Both the position numbers and the translations under genes were made by a program. The notes beneath the pieces were generated by a model. That model ran no database searches and was not told the DNA's origin. It saw only the letters and a list, made by a program, of their open reading frames with translations. A stretch of 64,000 nt of DNA from contig DATLED010000076.1 of the NCBI GenBank assembly GCA_035525495.1, positions 1-64,000 on the forward strand. The letters are read 5' to 3'. The stretch comes from DATLED01 sp035525495. GTDB lineage: Bacteria; Actinomycetota; Acidimicrobiia; Acidimicrobiales; CADCTF01. This document shows positions 52,108-61,659 of this stretch, piece after piece. Numbering within the stretch: the first letter of the stretch is position 1; each line of letters begins with the position of its first letter.

Positions 52108-52274
52108 TTTCCGCCTTCCCGCCAGCCGACGACTTGCGCCGCCTCGTCCGAAGGTACTTATACGGCGGGGGCGCTGTAAAGGGCGCACCCAGGTTTTCCT
52201 CCGTCGACCCGGCAGTCACCGTTGCGCGTGTACATGAACGTCGACGACAGGGGACAGCCCGACGGTCTAAGACG
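52108..52274. promoter_or_regulatory. Promoter region of the Cys-rich export operon
   Basis: Reading the minus strand, TATAAG (plus coordinates 52158-52163) lies about 50 bases before the GTG start of the MauE-thioredoxin gene, with TTTACA 12 bases further upstream, a short spacing for a -35 box. GGGCGC/GCGCCC repeats surround it. Tentative. Confidence 0.35.
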
Positions 52275-54107
52275 TCAAGAACCCGACTGGTGAAGCCACT
52301 CGCGTTCGATGGTCTCAGCCGGGAGCGGCCGGGCGAGGTGATAGCCCTGCGCGAACTCACAGTCGATCGACTGGATGCGATCGAGTTGCGCCCGGCTCTC
52401 GACACCTTCGGCAACCACGGCCATGCCGAGCGCATGTGCGAGATCGACGACAGCAGAGACGATGACCGTGTCGTCGCACGGCGGCTCGAGGCTCGAGGCT
52501 CCCGCGCTCGGCCGGAGGGTCACCGGACGGACGCCTCCCAGTCGGCTCACGAACGCGCGATCCACCTTGAGGATCGACGCGGGAAGCCGCGAGAGGTATG
52601 CGAGCGAGGAATGGCCCGTCCCGAAGTCGTCGAGGGTCACCGCCACCCCGAGACGGCGCAGCTCGTCGAGGGTTCGGATCGAGGCGTCGACGTCCTGCAT
52701 CACGCCCGTCTCGGTCACTTCGAGCCACAGCTCACCCGGCGGTGTCCGCGTGTGCTCGAGGGTGCTCGCGACGAGGCCGACCAGCTGGACGTGCCCGAGC
52801 TGCGCGACCGAGAGGTTGACGCTGATGGCCAGCGGTCCGATCTCGCGCCGCCATGCCGATACTTGACGGCACGCCTCCGCCAGCACCCACGCGCCAAGCG
52901 GAACCATGAGCCCCGTGCGCTCTGCGAACGGGACGAAATCGTTCGGCTGGAGCAACCCGTGCTCGGGGTGTTGCCACCGGACCAGCGCCTCGAAGCCGGC
53001 CAAGCGGTTGGCTGCCAGGTCGATGATGGGCTGGTAGTGGAGGACGAGCTGGTCGTCCTCGATGGCCTGACGAAGGGCGGTCTCCGGGTCCAGTGACGGC
53101 CGCGTGCCCCGCGGCGCGCCGGAGTGCTCATGGATCTCGTAGCGGTCCTTACCCGAACGCTTGGCCGAGTACATCGCGTGGTCGGCTTCGTGGATCAAAG
53201 CGTCCGCGTCGACCGTCCCGTTCGACGAGGCGATGGCGACTCCGATGCTGGCGGTGATCCACACGTCCTGCGTGGGCAGGCGGAGGGGTGCGCCGAGTGC
53301 ATCGACGATCCGACGGGCGATGGACACGGCATCGGCCGCGTCGACCATGTCCGAGCACAGCACGCAGAACTCGTCTCCACCGAAGCGCGCGACGGTGTCC
53401 TCCGGCCGCAGCGCCGAGCGGAGTCGCTTTGCGACGGTGACCAAGACGTCGTCGCCCACCGCGTGCCCGAACGAGTCGTTGATCCCCTTGAAGCCGTCGA
53501 GATCGACGAAGAACACGGCGACCGATCGCTCGCGCGCCTCGCGACCGAGGATGGCGCGTTCGACACGGTCGAGGAAGAGCGCCCGATTGGGGAGGCCCGT
53601 CAGGCCATCGTGCATCGCAAGGTGAGCGAGCTGCGCTTCGAAGCTCTTGCGTTCGATGGCGTATCGGATCGTGCGGCTGAGCAACGACGCGTCGAGCGTG
53701 CTCTTGGCGAGGTAGTCCTGCGCCCCGATCTGGACGGCGCGGAGCGCGATCGCCTCGTCCGCGCGGCTGCTCAACACGACGATCGGGATCTCGGGGGCGA
53801 CCGAGCGGAGGGCCCGCACCGATGCGAGTCCTTCGGAATCGGGAAGCGTGAGGTCGAGCAGGGTGCAGTCGACCGAGGCGGCGACGGCGACTTCGATGTC
53901 GGCCATGCACTCGCAGTGCACGATCTCGGCTTCGGTGCCCCACGTATCGAAGAGCATCTCGCGCACCAGGCGCGCGTGGAGCGGGTTGTCCTCGATGAGC
54001 AGGACCCGCGGTGCTCCCCGGGGGACGGACGGCCCATCGTCGACGTGCCGCGCGGCCACGTGGTCGGCGATCGCGGCGGCGGCCGCGTGGGCGACGCTCG
54101 CGCTCAC
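52275..54107 (-). CDS. Receiver-GGDEF-EAL c-di-GMP protein
   Basis: 610 aa, soluble. The REC domain has RVLLIEDNPLHARLV and LLDLTLPDSEG; the GGDEF domain has RFGGDEF; the EAL domain has FEALVRW, LEVTETGV, DDFGTGHSS, VDRAFV and AEGVES, so both catalytic halves look intact. It should make and/or break c-di-GMP under control of phosphorylation. The GTG start overlaps the stop of the adjacent histidine kinase (G-T-G-A), which is the natural phosphodonor. Confidence 0.95.
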   Translation of the reverse strand: MSASVAHAAAAAIADHVAARHVDDGPSVPRGAPRVLLIEDNPLHARLVREMLFDTWGTEAEIVHCECMADIEVAVAASVDCTLLDLTLPDSEGLASVRALRSVAPEIPIVVLSSRADEAIALRAVQIGAQDYLAKSTLDASLLSRTIRYAIERKSFEAQLAHLAMHDGLTGLPNRALFLDRVERAILGREARERSVAVFFVDLDGFKGINDSFGHAVGDDVLVTVAKRLRSALRPEDTVARFGGDEFCVLCSDMVDAADAVSIARRIVDALGAPLRLPTQDVWITASIGVAIASSNGTVDADALIHEADHAMYSAKRSGKDRYEIHEHSGAPRGTRPSLDPETALRQAIEDDQLVLHYQPIIDLAANRLAGFEALVRWQHPEHGLLQPNDFVPFAERTGLMVPLGAWVLAEACRQVSAWRREIGPLAISVNLSVAQLGHVQLVGLVASTLEHTRTPPGELWLEVTETGVMQDVDASIRTLDELRRLGVAVTLDDFGTGHSSLAYLSRLPASILKVDRAFVSRLGGVRPVTLRPSAGASSLEPPCDDTVIVSAVVDLAHALGMAVVAEGVESRAQLDRIQSIDCEFAQGYHLARPLPAETIEREWLHQSGS

Positions 54108-54868
54108 CGTTCACTCCCGCAGCCGACTTCCGGAATGGTGAAGTGGAAGGTGGCGCCGCCGGTCGGCGATCCGCCGACCCAGATGGTGCCGCCCTGCGCC
54201 TCGACGATCCGCTTGCAGATCGCGAGGCCGAGCCCGGACCCGGGGAACTTCGATCGCGGGTGCAGGCGCTTGAGGGTCTCGAACACTCGGTCTCGGTGCT
54301 CGACCGGGATTCCGATGCCGTTGTCGGACACCGTGAAGTGCCACCCGCCGTCCACCGGCCGCGCCGACACCTGGACGATCGGAGCGGCGTCTGGCCGTCT
54401 GAACTTGAGGGCGTTGGCGATGAGGTTCTGGAACAGCCGGGACAGCTGGATCGAGTCCCCCGAGACGGTCGGGAGCGGGTCGATATGCAGCGTGGCGCCC
54501 GCGGCGTCGACGGCGGCCCCCAGGCGGAGGGCCGCGCTGCTGACGAGCGGGCCGAGGTCGACCATCGAGCCGACGCCGTTGCCCGGCGTCGCCACCGTCA
54601 GTTCGAGCAGGCCCTGGACGAGCGCCTGCATCCCCTCGGCGCCTTCCCGCGCGCACTCGACGAGCTCGCGAGGCGCCCGTTCGAGGTCGTCGCCGAACCC
54701 TCGGAGGAGGAGGTCGAGATAGCCCGTCACGGTGGTGAGTGGTTCGAGGAGATCGTGGGCCACGGCGGCGACGAACTCGCCGAGCTCCTCTTGCACCCGA
54801 AGGACGGGTGCGGCCGCCGCCGAAGGGAGGTCATGGGGATGTTCCGATGACTCCACGAGATCGCGCAT
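54104..54868 (-). CDS. Soluble sensor histidine kinase
   Basis: 254 aa. The HisKA motif is AVAHDLLEPLTTVTGYLDLL, as in phytochrome-like kinases; the ATPase domain has NLIANALKF, DNGIGIP and GSGLGLAICKRIV. There is no TM helix and only 30 residues precede the kinase core, so the signal is cytosolic or comes from a partner. Coupled to the REC-GGDEF-EAL protein. Confidence 0.93.
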   Translation of the reverse strand: MRDLVESSEHPHDLPSAAAAPVLRVQEELGEFVAAVAHDLLEPLTTVTGYLDLLLRGFGDDLERAPRELVECAREGAEGMQALVQGLLELTVATPGNGVGSMVDLGPLVSSAALRLGAAVDAAGATLHIDPLPTVSGDSIQLSRLFQNLIANALKFRRPDAAPIVQVSARPVDGGWHFTVSDNGIGIPVEHRDRVFETLKRLHPRSKFPGSGLGLAICKRIVEAQGGTIWVGGSPTGGATFHFTIPEVGCGSER

Positions 54869-54895
54869 GACGGCCCCTTCCTGCGTCTGGCCGCG

Positions 54896-56458
54896 CTACG
54901 CCGGCGGCCGGCCGCGACGCCCCGCGCCCACCGCTTGTGGCTTGCGGGACGGGCGGGGGGCGGCGTCGGCGTCGGTGTCGGACGCCTCCGGGGCGGGCTG
55001 GGCGGTGCGGGCGGGGTCCGACGCGGTCCCTGCGTCGGACCCCGCTCGATCTGCAGCAGCCGCGGGACGGCGGCGAGCGCGAGGCGCCGCCGTGGTGCCG
55101 CGGTGGCTGGGTGCCGTGGCCTTCGAGGTCACGCCGTTCGACGTCCTGGTCGGCGTCGCAGCCCGGATCGGCGCCGCGGCGGAGACGAGGTCCTCGGGGA
55201 GGTCCGCCATCGAGGCGAGTCGTTCGGCGCCGTAGGAGGCGGCCGCCGCGATCAGCACGTCGCGTCGTGCGCCTTCGGCATGCTCGAGTGCGGCGACCAA
55301 ATCGTCGAGCGCGTCCTCGCCGGTGTCGTGCAGCGACAGCGACAGCCGTTCGAGTGGCTCCTGTGCGTGGTTGCGGCGGGCCCGCTTGATGCCCGAGCGG
55401 ATGCTGCGGACCCGCTCGGCCTGGGCGTCGTCGGATTCGCCCTCGCCGTCGCCGGCGTGCTCCGCCAGTGCCGCGTTGGCGGCGTCGGCGCCGGTCTGGC
55501 GCTCGGCGACCATCTTCTCGAGGCGCTTCAGGTCGGCTTGCAGGCCCCGCACCTTGCGGCCGCGGAGACGCGAGAGGCGCCGGAGAGCGAAGAGGAACAG
55601 GGCGCCGACGACGAGAGCCGAGACGTTGCCGTAGGGAACGACGAAGACGGAGGTGTCGAGCTGTCTGTTGCCCGCCTCGCTCGTGATGGCAACGGGGATC
55701 CTCACGGGCCCGCCGTACCACGGGACCGGCACCTTCGCGGTGTAGGTCTCGACCGATTGCGCCAGCAGGAGGTCGGCGCCGGCAGCCTTGGTGCCCCCGA
55801 CCTTCACCACGGGGCGGATGCGAACGCGGCCAGTGTTGCGGAGCAGCGTCGTGACGGCGACCGACTTCGGGAACCACTTCGAGGTCACCTTGTTCGTGAC
55901 GCTCACGACCGCATACGACTTCGTCGCGTCACCGGGCACGGTCACGTAGAGCCGGGTGGCGATCCGCTTCACGATCTTGAGGGTGTCGCCCAGTGGTTCT
56001 GACTCGACGACGGCGGCGCCGACGTGATCGCCGGGCTCGGCGTTCGCCGGCACCGTCACCGTGAAGGGAGCGAGTACCTGGCTCCTCGCCGGAACCGTGA
56101 TCGAGGCCGTCTCGAAATGCCCCCAGGTGCCGACGTCCTCGAAGTCTCCCTCCGGGATGGTCGGCGTGCCGTCGGGACCGAAGACCAGGTCGGTCAGGTA
56201 GAGCTTGATCACCTGCGGCTGATCGGCCGGGTTGGTGATCCGGGCCTTCGTCGCGCCCGACGCGCCGGGAGCGATGGAGAAGATGAACCACTGACCCGCG
56301 TTGGGATCGTCGGGCTTCGACTCCGTCGGGCTCACACCCACCGACTGGATGTCGCCGGTCGGCGTCTGCGCCCCCGCCGGGAAGGCGAGGAGCACGCACA
56401 GCACCGCCGCCCCGAGGGCGGCGGTGCCGATGCGTGTGATGCGAGGAATGCTGAGCAT
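54896..56458 (-). CDS. DUF916 / WxL-interacting-type surface protein with long cytosolic tail
   Basis: 520 aa. Signal peptide (GTAALGAAVLCVLLAFPAGAQ), then DUF916-type beta domains (GQWFIFSIAPGASGATKARI; VPARSQVLAPFTVTVPANAE), a TM helix at about 290-308 (NVSALVVGALFLFALRRLS), and a cytosolic coiled-coil followed by a Pro/Ala/Arg-rich tail. In Firmicutes such proteins bind WxL proteins and peptidoglycan. Its partner gene starts 39 bases upstream on the same strand. The 200-residue tail is not typical of the Firmicutes proteins. Confidence 0.83.
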   Translation of the reverse strand: MLSIPRITRIGTAALGAAVLCVLLAFPAGAQTPTGDIQSVGVSPTESKPDDPNAGQWFIFSIAPGASGATKARITNPADQPQVIKLYLTDLVFGPDGTPTIPEGDFEDVGTWGHFETASITVPARSQVLAPFTVTVPANAEPGDHVGAAVVESEPLGDTLKIVKRIATRLYVTVPGDATKSYAVVSVTNKVTSKWFPKSVAVTTLLRNTGRVRIRPVVKVGGTKAAGADLLLAQSVETYTAKVPVPWYGGPVRIPVAITSEAGNRQLDTSVFVVPYGNVSALVVGALFLFALRRLSRLRGRKVRGLQADLKRLEKMVAERQTGADAANAALAEHAGDGEGESDDAQAERVRSIRSGIKRARRNHAQEPLERLSLSLHDTGEDALDDLVAALEHAEGARRDVLIAAAASYGAERLASMADLPEDLVSAAAPIRAATPTRTSNGVTSKATAPSHRGTTAAPRARRRPAAAADRAGSDAGTASDPARTAQPAPEASDTDADAAPRPSRKPQAVGAGRRGRPPA

Positions 56459-56497
56459 GGGACCTTGCTCCTTGATGGTTGCTGGGCTCCGCGGGCT

Positions 56498-57034
56498 CTA
56501 CTGGACCAACGTGAGCGTCATCGTTGCGCTGTAGGCGCCGGTGGCCGAACCGTTCGGGATCTCGAGGGCGAGCGGGTTCGTCGTGGTGTAGGTGCCCGTG
56601 TAGGCGACCGACGAGCTCTGGCCGGCGTTCTTCACGAGCTCCCTCGTCGTACCGAAGCTCGATCCGTCGGCTGCGGTGTAGCTGAGCGAGCCGCCGCCGA
56701 GGACCTGCACGGTCGAGCGGGTGCCGACGGTCAGCTTGTCCTTGGTGATCGTGCTGCTGTTCGGACCGGAGAAATCGGTGACGGAAGCGGTCACGCTCCA
56801 GGGGTTGGCGCCCTGCTTTGCCGACTCGGCCACGACCGTGGCGAAGGAGCCGCTCAGCTGGGATTGGCCGCTGGTGGTGACGAGGGCGATGGAGCCCGGG
56901 ACCTGCAGGGTCCGGGTGCCGATGTCGGCGCCGGTGATCGTGGCCGTGACCGAGACGTCAGCCGCCTGGGCGGAGACGGTCTGCATCGCCAGGGCGCTGA
57001 GAGCGAGGAAGGTTGCGGCAACGGACTTTCGCAT
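56498..57034 (-). CDS. WxL-like secreted surface protein
   Basis: 178 aa. Signal peptide (SVAATFLALSALAMQTVSAQA), then a beta-rich domain with NPWSVTASVTDFSG, the WxL-like tryptophan motif, and a terminal strand ATMTLTLVQ. ATG 57034 has AGGAGG 8 bases upstream, a strong site. It precedes the DUF916 gene in the same transcript; the pair should form a non-covalent surface complex. Confidence 0.82.
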   Translation of the reverse strand: MRKSVAATFLALSALAMQTVSAQAADVSVTATITGADIGTRTLQVPGSIALVTTSGQSQLSGSFATVVAESAKQGANPWSVTASVTDFSGPNSSTITKDKLTVGTRSTVQVLGGGSLSYTAADGSSFGTTRELVKNAGQSSSVAYTGTYTTTNPLALEIPNGSATGAYSATMTLTLVQ

Positions 57035-57162
57035 GGTGATGCCTCCTGGGGCGGCGAGTGGTCGAGTGACCGTCGTCAGCGTCCGTGACGCGGCGCAATC
57101 GGACAATGGCCCGTCGACGCCATTTCCCATCGAGCCATACGCGTCATTTGTGCGCACGTTTC

Positions 57163-57195
57163 GTAGCTAGACGACCACTGGTTGTGACTAACTAC
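57163..57195. promoter_or_regulatory. Inverted repeat upstream of the WxL operon
   Basis: GTAGCTAG (57163-57170) and CTAACTAC (57188-57195) pair at 7 of 8 positions around an AT-richer centre. It lies about 130 bases before the WxL start and 64 bases after the upstream kinase stop. It could be an operator for the WxL promoter or a weak terminator for the kinase. Confidence 0.4.
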
Positions 57196-57258
57196 GCATG
57201 ATCACTGTGCACCCACAAAGCGTGGTGAAAGCCGCGGATCGCGAACAGGCGGGGGATG

Positions 57259-58938
57259 TCACGGGCTCGGGGGCCCGGCCCGACGCCGCCGGAGACGACG
57301 CCGGGCCGTCACCGTTCGGGGGAGAGAGACCACCATGCGCGCGCCCTGGGGCGTACGCCGTTCGGCCCGTACCGAACCGCCCATGTCGTCCACAAGCGTG
57401 CGAACGATGTACAAACCGAGCCCCACGCCACCCTCGTCGTGGACCCGCGTGTCGACGGCCTCGCGCTGCACGAACTTCTCGAAGATCGAGTCGAGGTCGG
57501 TGGGGAGCCCGATGCCTTCGTCCTCGACCTCCACGAGGACCCGGTCGCGGGCCGTGGACGTGGCCCGGAGGGTCACGACGCCCCCGTTGGGTGAGTACTT
57601 GACGGCATTCTCGACGAGGTTGGTCAGGACGTGGTCGAGGGCCTTGCGATCGGCACACGCGTCGAGACCGGCCGGCGCGTCGACCACGAAGGTGTGGCTG
57701 GGAGAGATCGCCCCGTGGTGCGCCGCGGTCGCCGCGAGCAAGGGGCGGAGTTCGACGACTTCGTGGGAGATCGACGGCGAGACCCCGGCTTCGAGCTGCG
57801 CCCCCAGCAGCAGGCGCTCGACGAGATGCTCGAGGTTCCTCACCTGGAAGCTGATCGTCTCGAGGATCGACCGACGCGACTCGTCCGGCACCTTGTCCCA
57901 CCGGGTCACCAGGAGATCGGTGAACCCCTTCATGACGGTGAGGGGCGTGCGAAGTTCGTGCCCGGCGATGGCGAGGAACGCCCGCTTGGTCTCCTCGACG
58001 CGCGCCGTGCGGGAGCGCACCAACACCAACAACGCCATGATGGCGGCGAACGAGCCCGCGAGCACGACGGCCAGGGCTACGCCCGCGGCGCTCGTGGCCC
58101 GCCGTCCTGTCACCGACAACGTCGAGACGGGCCTCGGCATCACGAGCGACCATCCGTCAGGAAGCGTCGCATACGTTGCTTGGAGGGCCACGCCCGCTTC
58201 GCCGTGGTAGCGGACGAGACCGGCGTCGCCGCCGTGCGACGCTCGTGTTGCAGGCAGACGGACATCGGCATCGGCATGCCGAATCGAGGGAGGTGCATCG
58301 CCCGTGCCATCGAGGACGGTCGACCCTGTTGTCACGACGAAGACCGCATGGCCGAGGGCCGACTGGGCGGCCACGAGGCGGGCCCGCAGGGTGCCGTCCG
58401 GCACTCGGCTGTAGCCGACCAGCGCGCCCGTCACGGAGCCCCGCCCATCCTCGAGGGGGGCGGTGAGCGCGACCTGGACGACCCGCAACAGCGGATCCTC
58501 GATCAGGTCGGAGGCCCCGTTGCGACCTTCGAGGGCGGCGGCGACGGCGGGGCTCGGTCGCAGCTGGCGGTCGAGGGCGGCGAGCTGCGTGGCCGTGGCG
58601 ACCACCTGTCCTCGATTGTCGACGACGAGCATCCCGCCATCGAACAGTCCGGTCCCCTGATCGAGCACGGTGCGCGCTCGTGGCAGTTGCGCGCCGCCGC
58701 CCGTCCACGGCCCCAATGCGGTGGCCGTCGAGGAGAGTGAGGAGCGAGCGTCGGCGATCCAGCGCGCGATCTGCGAGGCGGTCAACCGGGTTTCAGCCAG
58801 CAGCTCCGAGTCATGGGCGCGCACCGAGGGCTCGTCGGCGCGTCGGATCCCGCCGACCGAGGTCGTCCATACCCCCGCCAACGATGCGGCGAGAACGACG
58901 AAGACGGCCGGTGCCCGGAGGCGACGAACGGCTTGCAT
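57259..58938 (-). CDS. Membrane sensor histidine kinase
   Basis: 559 aa. TM helix at about 9-27, an extracytoplasmic Cache-like sensor (GGMLVVDNRGQVVAT), TM at about 285-308, then HisKA (AIAGHELRTPLTVMKGFTDL) and an ATPase domain (NLVENAVKYSP, DEGIGLP, GVGLGLYIVR). The start is 7 bases after the receiver gene stop, so they are an operon. The basic C-terminal tail (RRRLRRRRAG) is odd but short. Confidence 0.94.
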   Translation of the reverse strand: MQAVRRLRAPAVFVVLAASLAGVWTTSVGGIRRADEPSVRAHDSELLAETRLTASQIARWIADARSSLSSTATALGPWTGGGAQLPRARTVLDQGTGLFDGGMLVVDNRGQVVATATQLAALDRQLRPSPAVAAALEGRNGASDLIEDPLLRVVQVALTAPLEDGRGSVTGALVGYSRVPDGTLRARLVAAQSALGHAVFVVTTGSTVLDGTGDAPPSIRHADADVRLPATRASHGGDAGLVRYHGEAGVALQATYATLPDGWSLVMPRPVSTLSVTGRRATSAAGVALAVVLAGSFAAIMALLVLVRSRTARVEETKRAFLAIAGHELRTPLTVMKGFTDLLVTRWDKVPDESRRSILETISFQVRNLEHLVERLLLGAQLEAGVSPSISHEVVELRPLLAATAAHHGAISPSHTFVVDAPAGLDACADRKALDHVLTNLVENAVKYSPNGGVVTLRATSTARDRVLVEVEDEGIGLPTDLDSIFEKFVQREAVDTRVHDEGGVGLGLYIVRTLVDDMGGSVRAERRTPQGARMVVSLPRTVTARRRLRRRRAGPPSP

Positions 58939-58945
58939 CGCGGAG

Positions 58946-59323
58946 TCAGGAGATCGACGCGAGCAGCGATGCGACCCGTCCGAACAATGCCTCGGTGTCG
59001 AAGGGCTTGGTGATGTACGCGTCGGCGCCGGCGTCGAGTCCGAGCTTCACGTCGTTGGCCGCGGTCTTGGCCGACAGCAGGATGATCGGGATCGCACGCG
59101 TCGTCGCATCGGCCTTGACGGCGCGAGTCATGGCCAGCCCGTCCAGCTTCGGCATCATGACGTCCAGGACGATGAGGTCGGGGCGTTGCGCGCGGACCTG
59201 CGCCAAGCCCTCCTCGCCGTCCGAGGCCGTGACGACGTTGTAGCCCTCGAGCTCGAGGTTCAGCTTCACGAGCTGCACGAGCAGTGGGTCGTCGTCCACA
59301 ACGAGCACAGTGGCGGCCGGCAT
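58946..59323 (-). CDS. Single-domain response regulator
   Basis: 125 aa receiver: VLVVDDDPLLVQLV, phospho-Asp in LIVLDVMMPKLDG, Lys in YITKPFD. No output domain. It is cotranscribed with the membrane kinase downstream and begins 4 bases after the KimA-like transporter stop, so it may link potassium uptake with the kinase. Confidence 0.93.
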   Translation of the reverse strand: MPAATVLVVDDDPLLVQLVKLNLELEGYNVVTASDGEEGLAQVRAQRPDLIVLDVMMPKLDGLAMTRAVKADATTRAIPIILLSAKTAANDVKLGLDAGADAYITKPFDTEALFGRVASLLASIS

Positions 59324-59327
59324 CGCC

Positions 59328-61586
59328 TCAGGGTACGCGCGAGTCCGGCAGCAGCGTGTACAGCGGGTTGAGCATCACGCGCCGCCCGCGTTCCTCGCGG
59401 AGGACGCCATGGAACTCGACCACGCGACCGGGATGGATGCCGCCGATCCCCCGTCGGCCGGTGAACATCGCGACGATCGAGCCGGACCCGTCATCGACGG
59501 TCAGCTCGAGCCATGCGCTTTCGGGCCGCGGCACCACGCGGGTGGTCGTCACCTCGCCCACGACCGTGACCCGTTCCCGAGCCGCGATCGTCGCGATCCG
59601 AGGGCCCTCAGGGGCGACGGTGGCGATTCGGGCCGCGCGGCGGGCGCGATCGAGCTCGTGGGACGGGGCGCTGCGGGCGAGACGCTTGGAAGGGTCACGC
59701 CGCTCGGATTCGTCCGCGCCGTGACGCCCGTTGGTCCCCACGTGGAACGGCACGGAGAGCACCGCCGTGCTCGGTCGCTCCAACAACGACAACTTCAGCG
59801 CCAACCCGTTCTGGCCGTGGAGGATGTTGGTCACGCTCTTCAGACCCACGACGAACTCGGGGATGACGACGGTCACCCGGTCGCTCGCCCATCGGGCGTC
59901 GAGCCGGTCGAGGTAGCGGTTGACCGGCGCAGTCAGCTCCCGATAGGGCGAGTCGACGATGTCGAGGGGGATCGGGAACCCGAAACGCGCCCAGTCCCGC
60001 TCGACCTCCGCGTGGTCGACGCCCTCGTCGGCGATGTGCAGCGCCACGATGTGGTGCGGCGTGAGTGATCGTGCGTATTGCAGTGCCTCGGCGACGCCGC
60101 GGTGCACTCGCCCGACCAACACGACGAAGGTGTGGATGCTCGGTTGCGGCGGGAGCTCGTGCGGTTCGATGTGGAGCCCGGCGCCGACCTTCAGATAGTG
60201 GCTGTTGATGGCCTTGAACAGCCCGATGACGACCGGCACGATGACGATCGGGACCCAAGCGCCCTTGGTGAACTTCGTGATGGCGACGATCAACATCACG
60301 ATGAACGTGGCCACCGCACCGACGCTGTTGATGGCGACGCTGCGACGCCAAGCGGGCTCCCGCCGTCGGAGGTGGTGGCGAACCATGCCGCTCTGACTGA
60401 GCGTGAAGCTGGTGAAGACGCCGATGGCGTAGAGGGGGATCAGCGCCGTCACGATGCCGCCGAAGATCACGATGAGCGCGCTCGCGGCGATCGCGAGGAA
60501 CACGATCCCATTCGAGAAGACGAGACGGTCGCCGAGGTGTGCGAACTGTCTCGGGAGGTAGCCGTCCTTGGCGATGATCGATGACAGACGGGGGAAGTCG
60601 GCGAACGCGGTGTTTGCCGCGAGCACCAGGATCGCGCAGGTCGAGAGCTGGATGGCCCAGTAGAACGGCGACTCGCCGAACATCGCCCGCGCCATCTGCG
60701 AGTTGACCGTCTCCGTGTGGGTGGGGAAGGGATGGAGCTTGCTGGCGAGTACGGAGAGTCCGAGGAAGAGCGAACCGAGGATCAGCGCCATCCACGTGAG
60801 CGTCGTTGCCGCGTTGCGCGACTCGGGCCTCCGGAACGCGGGCACGCCATTCGAGATCGCCTCTACTCCGGTGAGCGCGACTGCGCCGGATGAGAACCCT
60901 CGCAGCAGGAGGAACAGTGTGAGCGACCCGCCGATCTGGGCGACGTCGTGGGCTCGATGCGGGTCGAAGGGGACCTGGTGGTAGTGGCCGAGGAACACCC
61001 GCCAGAGCCCGATGCCGACCATCGCGGTGATCGACACGATGTACACGTAGGTCGGGACGGCGAACGCGCGGCCCGATTCCTTGACGCCGCGCAGGTTCGC
61101 CAGCGTCACCACGGCGAGCAGTCCGATGCACATGGGGACGCGGGCCGCTTCGAGGTGGTGGAACGTCGGGATCGAGAGGATGGCGGCCACGCCCGATGAG
61201 ATGGAGACGGCGACCGTGAGGATGTAGTCGACGAGCAGGGACGCACCCGCGACCAGTGACGGCATCTCTCCGAGGTTCTCGCGGCTGACGATGTAGGACC
61301 CGCCGCCGCTGGGGTAGCTGAAGATCGTCTGCCGGTACGACGTCGACACGATCGCCAACAGGAGGGCGACGACGATCGCCAAGGGCACGAGCTTCGACAA
61401 GCCGAGGGTCAAGCTGGACGCGCCGACGGCCGTGACGAACAGGATCTCCTCGGTGGCGTACGCCGTGGACGAGATGGCGTCCGACGAGAACGTCGCGAGC
61501 GCGATTGACTTCGGAAGCCGCTGGTGGTCGGACTCCGAGTTCGCCAACGGCTGGCCGATCAGCACCCGCTTGGTGAACGTGAGCAT
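59328..61586 (-). CDS. KimA-like potassium/APC transporter with USP-like and OB-fold C-terminal domains
   Basis: 752 aa. The N-terminal 470 residues are a KimA/YdaO-type APC permease (SSDAISSTAYATEEILFVTA; SYPSGGGSYIVSRENLG). A cytosolic USP-like domain follows (TFVVLVGRVHRGVAEALQYA, VIPEFVVG). Uniquely for this window, the last 90 residues form an OB-fold (RVTVVGEVTTTRVVPRPESAWL, MLNPLYTLL). KimA in Bacillus is regulated by c-di-AMP at its cytosolic domain. It is divergent from the KdpDE-like pair. I see no ydaO riboswitch in the 73-base gap upstream. Confidence 0.88.
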   Translation of the reverse strand: MLTFTKRVLIGQPLANSESDHQRLPKSIALATFSSDAISSTAYATEEILFVTAVGASSLTLGLSKLVPLAIVVALLLAIVSTSYRQTIFSYPSGGGSYIVSRENLGEMPSLVAGASLLVDYILTVAVSISSGVAAILSIPTFHHLEAARVPMCIGLLAVVTLANLRGVKESGRAFAVPTYVYIVSITAMVGIGLWRVFLGHYHQVPFDPHRAHDVAQIGGSLTLFLLLRGFSSGAVALTGVEAISNGVPAFRRPESRNAATTLTWMALILGSLFLGLSVLASKLHPFPTHTETVNSQMARAMFGESPFYWAIQLSTCAILVLAANTAFADFPRLSSIIAKDGYLPRQFAHLGDRLVFSNGIVFLAIAASALIVIFGGIVTALIPLYAIGVFTSFTLSQSGMVRHHLRRREPAWRRSVAINSVGAVATFIVMLIVAITKFTKGAWVPIVIVPVVIGLFKAINSHYLKVGAGLHIEPHELPPQPSIHTFVVLVGRVHRGVAEALQYARSLTPHHIVALHIADEGVDHAEVERDWARFGFPIPLDIVDSPYRELTAPVNRYLDRLDARWASDRVTVVIPEFVVGLKSVTNILHGQNGLALKLSLLERPSTAVLSVPFHVGTNGRHGADESERRDPSKRLARSAPSHELDRARRAARIATVAPEGPRIATIAARERVTVVGEVTTTRVVPRPESAWLELTVDDGSGSIVAMFTGRRGIGGIHPGRVVEFHGVLREERGRRVMLNPLYTLLPDSRVP

Positions 61587-61641
61587 GGTCCCAGCGTGCG
61601 GAGTCGGGCCGTTAGGGCGTTGCTAAGGCTACCTTCGCGCG

Positions 61642-61658
61642 CGTCAAGATCTCGTCAA
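61642..61658 (+). promoter_or_regulatory. Direct repeat CGTCAA-N5-CGTCAA, candidate response-regulator site
   Basis: CGTCAA occurs at 61642-61647 and 61653-61658, 11 bases apart centre to centre, as in OmpR/PhoB-type operators. It ends 1 base before the GTG start of the KdpD-like kinase, in the gap shared with the divergent K+ transporter. Confidence 0.45.
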
Positions 61659-61659
61659 A

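Noticed and set aside
61587..61659. Possible c-di-AMP (ydaO) riboswitch upstream of the KimA-like gene
   Set aside because: The gap is only 73 bases, too short for the ydaO aptamer, and none of its conserved blocks is seen.
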